Translations under genes and position numbers: made by a program
Assembly (NCBI GenBank): GCA_003216835.1
Contig: QCIF01000003.1
Span: 62,001 to 126,000, forward strand
Direction of reading: 5' to 3'
DNA from: Prochlorococcus sp. AG-402-K10
GTDB lineage: Bacteria > Cyanobacteriota > Cyanobacteriia > PCC-6307 > Cyanobiaceae
DNA length: 64,000 nt
The notes under the pieces: model-generated
Database searches by the model: none
Told to the model about the DNA's origin: nothing
Seen by the model: the letters and a program-made list of their open reading frames with translations, nothing else
Part shown: positions 1 to 9,057 of the stretch, piece by piece
Numbering within the stretch: position 1 is the first letter of the stretch
How the letters are laid out: each line of letters begins with the position of its first letter

Positions 1-504
1 TAAGAATTTTGTTTGTTCTATATGCGCATTAGAGTTGTAGATAGGAATTATTCCACCAGTAATTGAAGAAGAATTATGTGTGCATAGCTCTAATAGTGTA
101 GATAGAAATGTACTTGTTGATGTTTTTCCATGACTTCCTGCTATGGCTATTGAACTGTAAGAATCCATTAACATAGCTAAGATTTCTGAACGATGTTTTA
201 TTGGTAGATTATTTTCCCTGCAGTACGATAATTCTTCATTGTTAGGCTTAATAGCAGAACTTATTACAAAATTAATTACTTTATTATTTAATTCTGAATT
301 TATATATTCAATATTGTTTTTAATTTGAGAGTTAAAGATTAGTGCACCGTCTTTTTCTAATTGATTGGTTTCATTGTTTTTAACTAAATCAGACCCAGAA
401 ACTGAATAGCCTTTTTTTAGCAAAGCCATTGCAATTGCTGACATTCCAATACCTCCAATTCCAATAAAGTGAAAATGCTCTTTTCGTAAAGATTCTTTAT
501 TCAA
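1..504 (-). CDS. murC: UDP-N-acetylmuramate--L-alanine ligase, N-terminal part (cut by window start)
   Basis: MurC adds L-alanine to UDP-MurNAc, the first amino acid of the peptidoglycan stem, in the cytoplasm. The visible 168 residues contain the Rossmann motif FIGIGGIGMSAIA close to the N terminus and the Mur-ligase P-loop GSHGKTSTSTF further on; both are diagnostic of MurC. The best start is a TTG at 504-502, because an in-frame TGA lies two codons upstream and no ATG precedes the nucleotide motif. The C-terminal two thirds lie outside the window. It is transcribed divergently from gap2 across about 200 bp of AT-rich DNA. Identity is secure; the exact start is less so. Confidence 0.93.
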   Translation of the reverse strand, partial: MNKESLRKEHFHFIGIGGIGMSAIAMALLKKGYSVSGSDLVKNNETNQLEKDGALIFNSQIKNNIEYINSELNNKVINFVISSAIKPNNEELSYCRENNLPIKHRSEILAMLMDSYSSIAIAGSHGKTSTSTFLSTLLELCTHNSSSITGGIIPIYNSNAHIEQTKFL

Positions 505-658
505 TTTTCATATTTTCCTTCAATCAAAATAACTTCTTTGAAAAATTTTGGTGTTTTTTCTTAAAAAAAAAGATAATAATTATTGTTTTGAATTAATACA
601 AAAAATACTTATTTGCTTAATAAATCAAAAAATACTTACTTTATTGCAAAAAATTCAG

Positions 659-664
659 TATGAT
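659..664 (+). promoter_or_regulatory. candidate -10 box for gap2
   Basis: TATGAT lies about 38 bp before the gap2 start in the murC-gap2 divergent spacer and resembles a sigma-70 -10 element. No convincing -35 hexamer is present, which is common in low-GC picocyanobacteria. This is a sequence match only. Confidence 0.3.
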
Positions 665-701
665 CAGCAACTTAGGTTAATCATTAGAAAATTTTTCAGT
701 T

Positions 702-1724
702 ATGACTTTGCGTGTTGCTATTAATGGGTTTGGCAGAATTGGTCGAAACTTTATGCGTTGTTGGCTTAGTAGGGGTGCTTACACCAATATTGAAGTAGTT
801 GGTATTAACGTAACTTCTGATCCTAGAACGAATGCTCATCTGCTTAAATACGATTCAGTACTAGGTAAGCTTGAAGATGTTGATATTCAATATACTGATG
901 ACACTTTTGTGATTAATAACAAAACAATTAAGTGTTTTTCTGATAGAAATATAATGAACCTACCCTGGAAAGATTGGGGTGTTGATTTAGTTATTGAATC
1001 AACGGGTGTTTTCAATACTGACGTTGCTGCAAGTAAACATTTAGAAGTAGGTGCAAAAAAAGTAATTCTTACTGCTCCTGGAAAAGGGGATGGTGTTGGT
1101 ACTTATGTAGTAGGAGTTAATGCTGATACTTACAAGCATAAGGACTTTGATATTTTAAGTAACGCAAGTTGTACTACAAACTGTTTGGCACCAGTAGTTA
1201 AAGTACTGGATCAAACTTTTGGTATTAATAAAGGTTTGATGACCACAATTCATAGCTATACAGGCGATCAAAGGATTTTGGATAATAGTCATAGAGATTT
1301 AAGGAGAGCTAGAGCAGCAGCAGCTAATATTGTTCCTACTTCAACTGGTGCTGCTAAAGCAGTTGCTTTGGTTTATCCAGAAATGAAGGGTAAACTAACT
1401 GGCATTGCGATGAGAGTTCCTACACCAAATGTTTCAGCAGTTGACTTGGTCTTTGAATCGTCTAAATCTGTAACTAGTCAAGAGGTAAATAATGCCCTTA
1501 AGGAATCTTCCTTGGGTTCTATGAAGGGAATTATTAAGTATGGCGACGAACCTTTAGTCTCAAGCGATTATGCAGGAACTAATGAGTCATCTATCGTAGA
1601 TAGTGATCTTACAATGAGTATCGGTGACAATCTTGTTAAAGTCCTTGCTTGGTATGACAACGAGTGGGGTTACAGTCAGAGAGTTGTCGATTTAGCAGAG
1701 ATTGTTGCAAAAAACTGGGAATAA
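702..1724 (+). CDS. gap2: NAD(P)-dependent glyceraldehyde-3-phosphate dehydrogenase, photosynthetic type
   Basis: This GAPDH reduces 1,3-bisphosphoglycerate in the Calvin cycle and works in the gluconeogenic direction in cyanobacteria. The 340 residues begin with the dinucleotide-binding motif [10 protein letters not shown] and carry the catalytic [10 protein letters not shown] motif, with the active cysteine at about residue 157. The C-terminal WYDNEWGYS block is also present. The length is normal for the family. The ATG start directly precedes the Rossmann strand. Gap2 is the dual-cofactor form that dominates in cyanobacteria; cofactor use here is inferred from family and context. It converges on thiL with no spacer. 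Confidence 0.96.
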   Translation: MTLRVAINGFGRIGRNFMRCWLSRGAYTNIEVVGINVTSDPRTNAHLLKYDSVLGKLEDVDIQYTDDTFVINNKTIKCFSDRNIMNLPWKDWGVDLVIESTGVFNTDVAASKHLEVGAKKVILTAPGKGDGVGTYVVGVNADTYKHKDFDILSNASCTTNCLAPVVKVLDQTFGINKGLMTTIHSYTGDQRILDNSHRDLRRARAAAANIVPTSTGAAKAVALVYPEMKGKLTGIAMRVPTPNVSAVDLVFESSKSVTSQEVNNALKESSLGSMKGIIKYGDEPLVSSDYAGTNESSIVDSDLTMSIGDNLVKVLAWYDNEWGYSQRVVDLAEIVAKNWE

Positions 1725-2711
1725 TTAAAAGTGTGAGAAAGGTTTAGAGTTCAATATTTTATTTTTCTTAGGGTTTGTAAATTCCACTGTTGCTTTACCT
1801 TGAGAGAAATACCCTATTTCTCTAATGTTTTTATCTATTTTTAAGCAATTCTTTGCCCATTTTTTGGGTAGTGAAAAGACTAGTTTGTAATCTTCGCCTC
1901 CATAGAAATAATATTTGTCCCATTCATCTCCTTGTGGCCAATCTTTATGCTTAGGTATTTTTTCGTAATCAATAATTGCTTTACAGTTACTTTCACTTGA
2001 TAAATCTTTTAAGGCTTGAATTAAACCATCGCTGCTATCAGTGCATCCAATTTTTTTTATTTTTTTATTAGTACGCGTTTTAAGAAGTTTTTTGTGGAAA
2101 TTAGGTTTAAGTCTTGGTCTCCAAAATTGTTGAAGTGATTCACTGATAAGTTTCTCTGTGAGAAAAATATCACTATCAAAATTGTTGTTACTTTTTATCA
2201 TCAATCCTAGTTTGCTAAGACCATGAATCCCAGTTGTCAAAATGATATCACCTGGTTTACATGCATTCCTTCGAAATTTTAGTTCCCCTTGAACGCCTAA
2301 AGCTGCAATTGAGATCACTTTTTCTTTGCCTAATGAACAGTCCCCTCCAATAATTACACCACCGTAGTGATTTAATGCTTGATTTACCCCCGTATATAAT
2401 TCTTCAATCCAACCCACTTTTGTTTTGGCTGGCATTATGAGACTAATAGTAATCCCAATAGTTTTTTTACTGCCACTTGATAATAAGTCTGATATATTAC
2501 TTGCTACTGCTTTCCATCCAAGGTCTAGAGGGGATATTGTGTCTTCACTGAAATGTACATTTTCTACCAATGCATCGGTATTGACAATTATATGATTTTT
2601 TTCACTTTTTACGAAGCCGCAGTCGTCTGAAACTTGATTATTAGGCATAAATTTCGCAAGCCTTTTGATTAATTCTTTTTCTCCAACATCTTTTAATAAT
2701 TTTTTATGCAT
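1725..2711 (-). CDS. thiL: thiamine-monophosphate kinase
   Basis: ThiL phosphorylates thiamine monophosphate to the active cofactor thiamine diphosphate. Family features seen are the acidic metal-binding segment DDCG near the N terminus, VNTDALVENVHF, and a GGEDYKLVF block towards the C terminus. The start chosen is the ATG of MHKKLLKD at 2711, which overlaps the end of the upstream cyclophilin gene by 8 nt. A longer version from 2729 would add six residues and overlap more. The length of about 328 residues fits ThiL. The tight overlap implies co-transcription with the cyclophilin gene. Confidence 0.92.
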   Translation of the reverse strand: MHKKLLKDVGEKELIKRLAKFMPNNQVSDDCGFVKSEKNHIIVNTDALVENVHFSEDTISPLDLGWKAVASNISDLLSSGSKKTIGITISLIMPAKTKVGWIEELYTGVNQALNHYGGVIIGGDCSLGKEKVISIAALGVQGELKFRRNACKPGDIILTTGIHGLSKLGLMIKSNNNFDSDIFLTEKLISESLQQFWRPRLKPNFHKKLLKTRTNKKIKKIGCTDSSDGLIQALKDLSSESNCKAIIDYEKIPKHKDWPQGDEWDKYYFYGGEDYKLVFSLPKKWAKNCLKIDKNIREIGYFSQGKATVEFTNPKKNKILNSKPFSHF

Positions 2712-3795
2712 TTGATTTGAGGTTTTCAATTCCCTCTAAAACATCAATGGATATTATCGTATCGTCTTTTGTTAATTCCTCTAATATTTCAAATCCTTCT
2801 ACAACGTAACCAAATGCAGCATTCCTTCCATCAATTAAATTGCGGCCAGCTGGATTAAGTTCTGCCTCATATAAAAAAAAGAAAAATTGAGATGATCCAT
2901 CATCTACTGCTCTATTTGAATGCGACCAGCCTAGTGTTCCAAGTGTTGCGAATGGTAACGTTGGTGTTTCTGTATATAAACCTAATTCTTCAAAAGTTTG
3001 ATTATAAAAAGTCTCTTGATTATTAGGTATTCTTATTTCAAGAGGAACGTGTCGTTCTTCATTCGTATCAGGATCTACGTATCCGATTTCTTCGCCAATT
3101 GGATCCCCTGTTTGAAGAACAAAAAATTCTTCTGCCCTATTGATTGGTAAATTACTATAAAAGTTTTTTGAAGATAAGTCGATAAATGCCCCTGCAGTTA
3201 GTGGAGCATTAAAACCATCTATGATTGCTTCCATATCTCCTTTGGAAGTCTGTATCTTAACTTTTGCCCTGCCTAGTAATCTAGGAAGATTATCAAATTC
3301 ACTAGGAATCGAATATGGAAATTTAGTCGGTAAAAAATATTCTTCTAGGCCGCCTATCTTATCTAAAGCTTCTTTTCTAGTTGCTATAAATGAATATTTG
3401 TCTTTTAATTTGGCACTGTTTTGAAGATTATCAAAATTTTCTTTTAGTTTTAAAAATGTTTGTTCAGCAGTTTTTTGTTTTTCAGGGGGTAATTGCTGTG
3501 TAATTCGACTTTGGTATTTTTTTAGTAAAGATTGACATTTTGTAACAGTTTTTGTAAGAGCTGGCCACCTTCCGCCTCTTATAAGGTTGCTTGTTTCTTC
3601 TAATTTATGTTGAATTTCTTGTAGTTCAATTTGCTTTACGGGGAGAGCGTTTCTAAGGATTGTATTAGGGTCTTTGACAGCGTTTCCATTAGGTAAATCA
3701 GCGAAAACTTGAATTGGATTGAATAAAAAAACTTGTATAAATATTATTATTAGAATAAAACAATGTTTGTTCTGATTTGATAAGAATTTTTGCAT
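2704..3795 (-). CDS. cyclophilin-type peptidyl-prolyl isomerase with coiled-coil N-domain, CYP38/TLP40-like, exported
   Basis: The 363-residue protein starts with a signal peptide (a hydrophobic run around residues 11-30 ending near VFA), so it is likely in the thylakoid lumen or periplasm. Residues about 40-160 form a charged helical domain. The rest is a cyclophilin fold beginning [18 protein letters not shown]. This two-part architecture matches plant CYP38/TLP40 and its cyanobacterial homologues, which are implicated in photosystem II assembly; that role is inferred by family. Key arginines of classical cyclophilin active sites are not obvious, as in CYP38. It is divergent from efp, with 43 bp between starts. 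Confidence 0.87.
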   Translation of the reverse strand: MQKFLSNQNKHCFILIIIFIQVFLFNPIQVFADLPNGNAVKDPNTILRNALPVKQIELQEIQHKLEETSNLIRGGRWPALTKTVTKCQSLLKKYQSRITQQLPPEKQKTAEQTFLKLKENFDNLQNSAKLKDKYSFIATRKEALDKIGGLEEYFLPTKFPYSIPSEFDNLPRLLGRAKVKIQTSKGDMEAIIDGFNAPLTAGAFIDLSSKNFYSNLPINRAEEFFVLQTGDPIGEEIGYVDPDTNEERHVPLEIRIPNNQETFYNQTFEELGLYTETPTLPFATLGTLGWSHSNRAVDDGSSQFFFFLYEAELNPAGRNLIDGRNAAFGYVVEGFEILEELTKDDTIISIDVLEGIENLKSNA

Positions 3796-3838
3796 AGCAC
3801 TCTTGCAGGTTTATGATCCTTGGGGATGTAATACAGGA

Positions 3839-4399
3839 ATGATTTCCAGTAACGATTTTCGCACAGGTACCACCATTGAACTAGATGGACAAGTTTGGCG
3901 AGTTGTAGAATTTCTACATGTCAAGCCTGGTAAGGGTTCTGCTTTCGTGCGAACAAAATTAAAATCAGTTCAAAGCGGCAATGTAGTTGAAAAAACTTTT
4001 CGAGCCGGAGAATCAGTACAGCAGGCTATCCTTGAAAAGTCTAACCTGCAACATACTTATGTGGAGTCTGGGGATTATGTTTTTATGGATATGATAAGTT
4101 TTGAAGAAACCAGACTTTCTAAAGAGCAAATTGGTAAGGGTGCAAAGTATTTAAAAGAGGGAATGGAGGTTAATGTAATTTATTATAATGGTAAGGTTTT
4201 AGAAGTAGAACTTCCCATATCTATTACCCTAAAAGTGACAGAAACAGATCCAGGGGTTAAGGGTGATACAGCGAGTGGGGGCACAAAACCAGCTATTCTA
4301 GAAACAGGTGCTCAAGTTATGGTCCCTTTATTTATTTCGGTTGGAGAAATGATTAAGGTTGATACTCGTAACGATAGCTATCTTGGACGCGAAAACTAA
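3839..4399 (+). CDS. efp: translation elongation factor P
   Basis: EF-P rescues ribosomes stalled at polyproline stretches. The ATG at 3839 gives [17 protein letters not shown] and a 186-residue protein, the standard length. An open frame extends 36 nt upstream but adds residues foreign to the family. The tip motif [14 protein letters not shown] carries the lysine (PGKG) that corresponds to the modified residue of E. coli EF-P. The C-terminal block GEMIKVDTR(N/D) is intact. It overlaps accB by one base (TAATG), so the two are translationally coupled, as is typical in cyanobacteria. Confidence 0.96.
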   Translation: MISSNDFRTGTTIELDGQVWRVVEFLHVKPGKGSAFVRTKLKSVQSGNVVEKTFRAGESVQQAILEKSNLQHTYVESGDYVFMDMISFEETRLSKEQIGKGAKYLKEGMEVNVIYYNGKVLEVELPISITLKVTETDPGVKGDTASGGTKPAILETGAQVMVPLFISVGEMIKVDTRNDSYLGREN

Positions 4400-4911
4400 T
4401 GGTTATGAAATTAGATCATGATGACTTAAATCGCTTAATAGAAAAAATTTCTTTAAGCGATATTCAAGAATTCTCTCTAGAGGGAGAAGATTTTAAACTT
4501 GAAATAAAAAGGAATTTGTTTAACAACAATCAATCCACTAATAATAACTTAGCTACTCAAAATTCTTTAGAAAAGCAGCAAATTATTGCCACGCAAAATT
4601 CTCCCAGTGATAATATTGCACTTGCAAACACGGCTGAAACGGCTCAAGTCCCTCCCCCTGGACGCTCAGATCTTGTTGAAATCACCTCTCCTATGGTTGG
4701 CACCTTTTATAGGGCTTCAGCCCCTGGTGAGGAGCCATTCGTTGAATTAGGTACTAAGGTTAAGGTTGGTCAAACTATTTGTATCTTAGAAGCTATGAAA
4801 TTAATGAATGAAATCGAATCAGAATTTAATGCTGAAATAGTGGAGATACTTGTTGAAAACGGAACTCCAGTGGAATTTGGACAAGTTTTAATGCGCGTTA
4901 AGCAGTCTTGA
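4399..4911 (+). CDS. accB: biotin carboxyl carrier protein of acetyl-CoA carboxylase
   Basis: AccB carries biotin between the biotin carboxylase (accC, encoded at 48.7 kb) and the carboxyltransferase in the first step of fatty-acid synthesis. The C-terminal biotinyl domain has the canonical EAMKLMNE motif, with the biotinylated lysine at about residue 134. A flexible N/Q/S/P-rich linker separates it from the N-terminal helical region. Starts at 4399 (ATG overlapping the efp stop) and 4405 are both possible, and they differ by two residues. Its 3' end overlaps the convergent pdxA end by 24 nt. Confidence 0.95.
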   Translation: MVMKLDHDDLNRLIEKISLSDIQEFSLEGEDFKLEIKRNLFNNNQSTNNNLATQNSLEKQQIIATQNSPSDNIALANTAETAQVPPPGRSDLVEITSPMVGTFYRASAPGEEPFVELGTKVKVGQTICILEAMKLMNEIESEFNAEIVEILVENGTPVEFGQVLMRVKQS

Positions 4912-5928
4912 ATTTTTAGTTAACTCAATAGCAGTTTTTATGGCTTCAATCATGCTTTGAGATTGAGCGATACCTTTCCCTGCAATATCAAAACCAGTTC
5001 CATGATCTGGAGATGTTCTTATAAACGGTAATCCTAAAGTTGTATTCACGGAGTAATTAAGAGCTATAACTTTCATAGGTATTAATCCTTGATCATGGTA
5101 CATAGCAAGAATCCCGTCATGTTTTTCTGCTTCTTTTTCCCTCCAAGCTTTTGCAGATGAATTCCAACAAGTGTCAGGAGAAATTGGTCCAGATAATTTA
5201 ATGTCTTTATTTTTTTCACTCCAAGTCATTATTGCATCATTTAGCCAATTTTTTTCTTCAATTCCTAATATCCCCTCTTCTCCCGCATGAGGATTCAACC
5301 CCGCTACTTTTAATGTGGGATGTTTCAAATAATTACTGCAAAACTCCGAAAGCAGATCTAGTTTTGAATGAATCAATTTTAAGGTTAGTTTTTTAGGCAC
5401 TTCACAAAGAGCTATATGTGTTGTTGCTAATAAAGTATTGAATCTCCAACCAGTCATAGGTGACTTTGCTGTAAATAGCATCCCAACATTTTTGATTCCG
5501 CAAGATTCTGCTAATACTTCTGTTTGTCCAGAGAAGTTATGACCTGCTAATGACCATGACTTTTTGCATATAGGGCCTGTAACTAGTGCTGAACTAGGAT
5601 GTTTTTTGACAATTTCAATTGCTTGTTTCAAGTAATGAAAACTTGCATTACCAAAACTTATTTTAGGATTATTAATTGCAAAAGGAATATTCAAATCGTG
5701 TATTTCATAATTATTTGGATCTACGATGTTTTCCACACCTAAAGATTTAAGATTTACGTATGTGTCCTGTAAGATTTTTTGTGATCCAACTATTAAGATA
5801 TCAATATCTTGAGGGATCTTTTTAGAAGATAATGCTTTTAAAATTATTTCAGGGCCTATACCAGACTCATCTCCAACACTGATAACAATTTTACATTTAT
5901 TATGTATTTTATTTTTTGTGGAATTCAT
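4888..5928 (-). CDS. pdxA: 4-hydroxythreonine-4-phosphate dehydrogenase
   Basis: PdxA oxidises and decarboxylates 4-phosphohydroxy-L-threonine in the DXP-dependent vitamin B6 pathway. Family signatures are IVISVGDESGIGPEI near the N terminus, metal-binding histidines including GLNPHAGEEG, and the C-terminal TSPDHGTGFDIAGKG. The frame is open to 5973, but the start is placed at the ATG at 5928 (MNSTKNKIH) because the extra 15 residues are hydrophobic and not family-like. The resulting 346 residues are normal. It converges on accB with overlapping 3' ends. Confidence 0.93.
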   Translation of the reverse strand: MNSTKNKIHNKCKIVISVGDESGIGPEIILKALSSKKIPQDIDILIVGSQKILQDTYVNLKSLGVENIVDPNNYEIHDLNIPFAINNPKISFGNASFHYLKQAIEIVKKHPSSALVTGPICKKSWSLAGHNFSGQTEVLAESCGIKNVGMLFTAKSPMTGWRFNTLLATTHIALCEVPKKLTLKLIHSKLDLLSEFCSNYLKHPTLKVAGLNPHAGEEGILGIEEKNWLNDAIMTWSEKNKDIKLSGPISPDTCWNSSAKAWREKEAEKHDGILAMYHDQGLIPMKVIALNYSVNTTLGLPFIRTSPDHGTGFDIAGKGIAQSQSMIEAIKTAIELTKNSRLLNAH

Positions 5929-5994
5929 AAATATAATTACGGCTTTTTTTAAAAGTACTGTAAAACTAACCAAATAAAAATTTAATTATTAGTT

Positions 5995-6873
5995 TTAAAT
6001 ATCAATAAGACAATTTTTTAACCCTACTTTATAATTTTTATAAAGAAGCTGATAGCCTAGTTTCTTGCATAATAGGTTATTAGAAACTCTTCTATTTTCT
6101 ATCCAGAATGATTTAGCGATTGGAGATAAATCGTTTTTTGCCTCGTCAAATAAAATTGGTTTAGGCATTTGTAGGCCAAGTAAATCATAACAATATTGAA
6201 TAACCTCTAACTGAGAACAAGGTTCATCATCAGCAATGTTAATTATGCGATAGAAATTTGAACTATTTTTTTTTTGTAGTAGATATATAATCGCATTTGT
6301 AATGTCATCAACATGTATTCTTGAAAATACCTGATTTTTTTTAGAGATAATTCTAAGTTTTTTATTTTTAATTGCTTCAAATGTCGATCTTCCTGGACCA
6401 TAAATGCCTGGTAATCTAAAAATTTGTATTGGCAACTCTGAATCAATCCATTCTCTTTCACAATTTAATCGTTTTTGACTTCGTTTTTGAAAAGGATTAG
6501 GTTGATCTTTTTCTGAAACCCAGTTTCCAAACGTATTGCCGTAGACCCCAGTAGTCGATAAATATCCAACCCAATCTAGAGATAAACTTTGTAGTTTACT
6601 CTTCATGATTTTCAATACAGGATCTTTACCATCTTTCCCTGGAGGAATACAGCTTAAAATATGTGTTACGCCATCAAAAATGTCTTCATCAGGAATAATA
6701 TTTGTCTCACTATTGAATACAAAACTATATGGATCATTTTTTTTAGATCTAGAACTTGTTAAAGCAGTGGATCCAAGTTGCCTAATTTTTTGAGCAAAAA
6801 CATTTCCGCTAAAACCGCATCCAAATATTAAGAATTTTTTGTTAGATCTTATTGAACTTGCCAGATTCGTCAT
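5995..6873 (-). CDS. NAD(P)-dependent epimerase/dehydratase family protein (atypical SDR)
   Basis: This 292-residue protein opens with a Rossmann glycine motif FGCGFSGNVFAQ. It has an SDR-like STTGVYGNTFG segment where extended SDRs place their active-site region, and FRLPGIYGPGRS, which is typical of nucleotide-sugar epimerases. The classical YxxxK pair is not clear, which puts it among the YeeZ-like atypical SDRs. Substrate is unknown. It is divergent from the small gene at 6908, with 34 bp between starts, and may be co-transcribed with pdxA downstream on the same strand. Confidence 0.75.
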   Translation of the reverse strand: MTNLASSIRSNKKFLIFGCGFSGNVFAQKIRQLGSTALTSSRSKKNDPYSFVFNSETNIIPDEDIFDGVTHILSCIPPGKDGKDPVLKIMKSKLQSLSLDWVGYLSTTGVYGNTFGNWVSEKDQPNPFQKRSQKRLNCEREWIDSELPIQIFRLPGIYGPGRSTFEAIKNKKLRIISKKNQVFSRIHVDDITNAIIYLLQKKNSSNFYRIINIADDEPCSQLEVIQYCYDLLGLQMPKPILFDEAKNDLSPIAKSFWIENRRVSNNLLCKKLGYQLLYKNYKVGLKNCLIDI

Positions 6874-6907
6874 GCTATATTAAAGTAGTACATATGTATT
6901 ATTAGAA

Positions 6908-7144
6908 ATGAAGACATTAATTAATTCTGCATCAAAAATAGAGAGTTTTAGCTCAAGAAATCACACTTCTCATTTAAGGCAAAAGGTTAAAAGTTCAGAA
7001 ACTTTAGTAGATGTTAAATTCTACCAAAAATTGTTTGTTATTCTTACAGTATTGTCTACATTTTTAATATTCCCTGAAGCCCCAAAAGAATTAGAAAGTA
7101 CATGTCATAGTTATTATTCCAAGCATATATGCAATGTTTGGTAA
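6908..7144 (+). CDS. small hypothetical membrane-anchored protein
   Basis: Family not recognised. The 78 residues have a basic, serine-rich N-terminal half, one hydrophobic segment at about residues 44-58 (LFVILTVLSTFLIF) and a cysteine-containing tail ending CNVW. The start is an ATG placed tightly against the divergent epimerase gene. The stop abuts the convergent HNH gene without overlap, which supports a real gene. A thiol-containing segment outside the membrane is an inference only. Confidence 0.6.
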   Translation: MKTLINSASKIESFSSRNHTSHLRQKVKSSETLVDVKFYQKLFVILTVLSTFLIFPEAPKELESTCHSYYSKHICNVW

Positions 7145-7540
7145 TTAAGCTGCTTTAAAATTCGTTTTGTTTTCTTTAGGATTATTATTTTTGTAATTTG
7201 GATTAGCCCATTGCAATAATCTTATTGCTAACCTTAAATCTCCTTCCAGCCATGCTCTAATAGCCATTGCTCTTCTGGGGTCATAGAATCTTTGCCTCCT
7301 ATACCAATACATAGCATTTTCATCTGATTTATCTCCATTGCAAGATAGACATGCTGGAACACAATTTTCAGTTGTACTTAAACCACCTTGACTTCGTGGC
7401 AAAATATGATCAATAGATTCTGAAGGCTTTCCGCAATATATACAACTTTTTCCTGTAAATCGATGAATAGACTTTCGCCATTGTCTGAATCTAAATTTAG
7501 GACATAAATCCTCTAGAAATACAGCATCATCAGTATGCAT
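7145..7540 (-). CDS. HNH endonuclease family protein
   Basis: This 131-residue protein has a compact HNH nuclease core: a first zinc pair CIYCGKP, the catalytic DHILPRSQGG, the asparagine segment TTENCVPAC, and a second pair CLSCNGDKS. It resembles McrA/5-methylcytosine-type HNH domains that are common as small standalone proteins in cyanobacteria. The substrate is unknown; DNA repair and defence are both possible. No mobile-element partner is adjacent, so I do not call it a homing enzyme. Confidence 0.82.
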   Translation of the reverse strand: MHTDDAVFLEDLCPKFRFRQWRKSIHRFTGKSCIYCGKPSESIDHILPRSQGGLSTTENCVPACLSCNGDKSDENAMYWYRRQRFYDPRRAMAIRAWLEGDLRLAIRLLQWANPNYKNNNPKENKTNFKAA

Positions 7541-7706
7541 GCAGTCAATTTGATTAAATAAATAATGACTTATATCTTTTAAAAGTCAACATCGATTTAT
7601 TACTGTATATGCAATTTTGAGTCATAAATAATTAACTTAGGTATTTATATATACAAAATTTTTTATTTACTATTTTAGTTATAATAAATACTATTTATTA
7701 TCAGAA

Positions 7707-8159
7707 TTAGTAACTATATCTATCAATGACTTCTTCAGAATAATCTTCATTAGTTTCTTCTAATTCTCTTTCTAACTTTTGTCTTCTTTCTTTTTTTTCT
7801 TTTTCTTCTTGTTCTATTCTTTCTTCTTCTTTTTTTAAATCTCTTATTAGTTTCCTATTTGGATGAAGATTATCTAAGTATTGAACGCAATATTTAAATT
7901 TTTCTCTTTCTCTTATAACTGTTTCAGTAATTTGCGCTGCTGCATTTTTAGGTGAAACTTTAAAAAATCCTCCTTTTTGTTTTTTTATATATGAGTATGC
8001 TGCATCCCAGCTACTTTCATGGTCATTGCCCCCATCTCTCATCGTACAAAAAATTTCTGCTGCAAATGAACTAGCATTTACTTTTGATGGCGTAAAGGCT
8101 AAAGGAGTAAATATGCCTAAAGTTAATATTATTAGTTTTTTATGCTTGGATTTTTGCAT
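7707..8159 (-). CDS. exported hypothetical protein with charged coiled-coil tail
   Basis: Family not recognised. Residues 1-29 form a clear signal peptide: a basic N terminus, the core LIILTLGIFTPLAF, and a probable cleavage site after VNA. A globular portion with two cysteines (FCTMRDGG and FKYCVQYL) follows. The last about 45 residues are a highly charged E/K/R helix, probably a coiled coil. The two cysteines could form a disulfide in the periplasm or lumen, which is an inference. It is separated from neighbours by short AT-rich gaps. Confidence 0.7.
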   Translation of the reverse strand: MQKSKHKKLIILTLGIFTPLAFTPSKVNASSFAAEIFCTMRDGGNDHESSWDAAYSYIKKQKGGFFKVSPKNAAAQITETVIREREKFKYCVQYLDNLHPNRKLIRDLKKEEERIEQEEKEKKERRQKLERELEETNEDYSEEVIDRYSY

Positions 8160-8214
8160 TAAACTTTTTCTTCTATTTAAAAATATCTTTTATTGGGAAT
8201 ATGTCTATAGAAAT

Positions 8215-8727
8215 TTAAGATTTTATTAATCCAAATAAATTCAAGCATTTTACAACCAAAGGAAGAATTAGAAGTACAGTAATCAACCTTACTGCGTGTA
8301 GAGTCGCTACGGCAGCTCCTACTCCATATTCTGATCCTACAAGACTCATACCGCTAATACCCCCTGGTGCGGCCCCTAGTATTGTTGTTATCACATCTAT
8401 ATTCAGTAATCTGCTTGTCCATAATCCAATTGCTAATCCTGTAATAACTAAAGTAAACGTTATTAAAATAGCTGGCCTCCATAAGCTTTGAAGATCAACT
8501 AGCGAGTCTTTAGTTAACGAAGTACCAATAACTGTACCAATTCCAATTTCTAATATTGTTCTTGTGCCAATTGGCCACTCTGCTATATCCACTTTGCCAC
8601 TTATGCTAAGTATGCTCGCGCCTATTAAAGCACCAGCAAGTGGGGCTGCAGGAATACCAGTTTTTAAAGCTAAAGCCCCAAAAAGACCACCAGCTATTAG
8701 GTAATAAATTAGATTTATATTTGGCAT
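8215..8727 (-). CDS. AbrB-family integral membrane protein (COG3180-like), half-length
   Basis: The 170 residues consist of several hydrophobic segments with the repeated small-residue pattern seen in the AbrB/AmoA-like membrane family: LIAGGLFGALALKTGIPAAPLAGALIG, then the motif ILGAAPGGISGMSLVGSEYG. The family usually has about twice this length with an internal duplication, so this is a single-repeat form that would need to dimerise. Transport substrate is unknown. The old label 'putative ammonia monooxygenase' for this family has no support here. Confidence 0.75.
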   Translation of the reverse strand: MPNINLIYYLIAGGLFGALALKTGIPAAPLAGALIGASILSISGKVDIAEWPIGTRTILEIGIGTVIGTSLTKDSLVDLQSLWRPAILITFTLVITGLAIGLWTSRLLNIDVITTILGAAPGGISGMSLVGSEYGVGAAVATLHAVRLITVLLILPLVVKCLNLFGLIKS

Positions 8728-8857
8728 GAAATTGTTTACATGTTTGAAAATAATATTAGAAAAGAAAATTTACTCTTGGGTTTGTGCTCAAAATATTTTT
8801 TAAATCCTCATAATCTTTTCTTGAGTTGACATAAAATTATATAAAGCATTATTTGTT

Positions 8858-9051
8858 ATGGCTTCACAAATTTCTTCTAAAAGCAGAAAAATCTCATTAA
8901 GAAGAAATAATGTTTTCTTGAGGTAGGTCAACCACTTGAAAAGTTAGAATTTGCCTTCCTGATTGCTTTAATCAAAGGCGATGTAAAAATCCTTAATTTT
9001 GTGAAAAAAGATAGTTTAAGTTGGTGGCATATTTATAAATCAGTAACATAA
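8858..9051 (+). pseudogene. small gene with an apparent single-base frameshift
   Basis: An ATG at 8858 opens MASQISSKSRKISLRRNNVFL and hits TAG at 8924-8926. The next frame (+1) continues without a stop as FLEVGQPLEKLEFAFLIALI and on to TAA at 9049-9051, just before the convergent gene at 9058. The two frames join at GTTTTCTTGAG; one extra T would give V-F-L-E in a single frame of about 64 residues. This suggests a T lost from a homopolymer, a sequencing error, or programmed slippage. The product family is unknown. The rest of the 8728-9057 gap is AT-rich with nothing else clear. Confidence 0.5.
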
Positions 9052-9057
9052 ATCAAT

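Noticed and set aside
3803..3838. Upstream extension of EF-P
   Set aside because: The extra 12 residues do not resemble EF-P; the ATG at 3839 gives the standard 186-residue protein.
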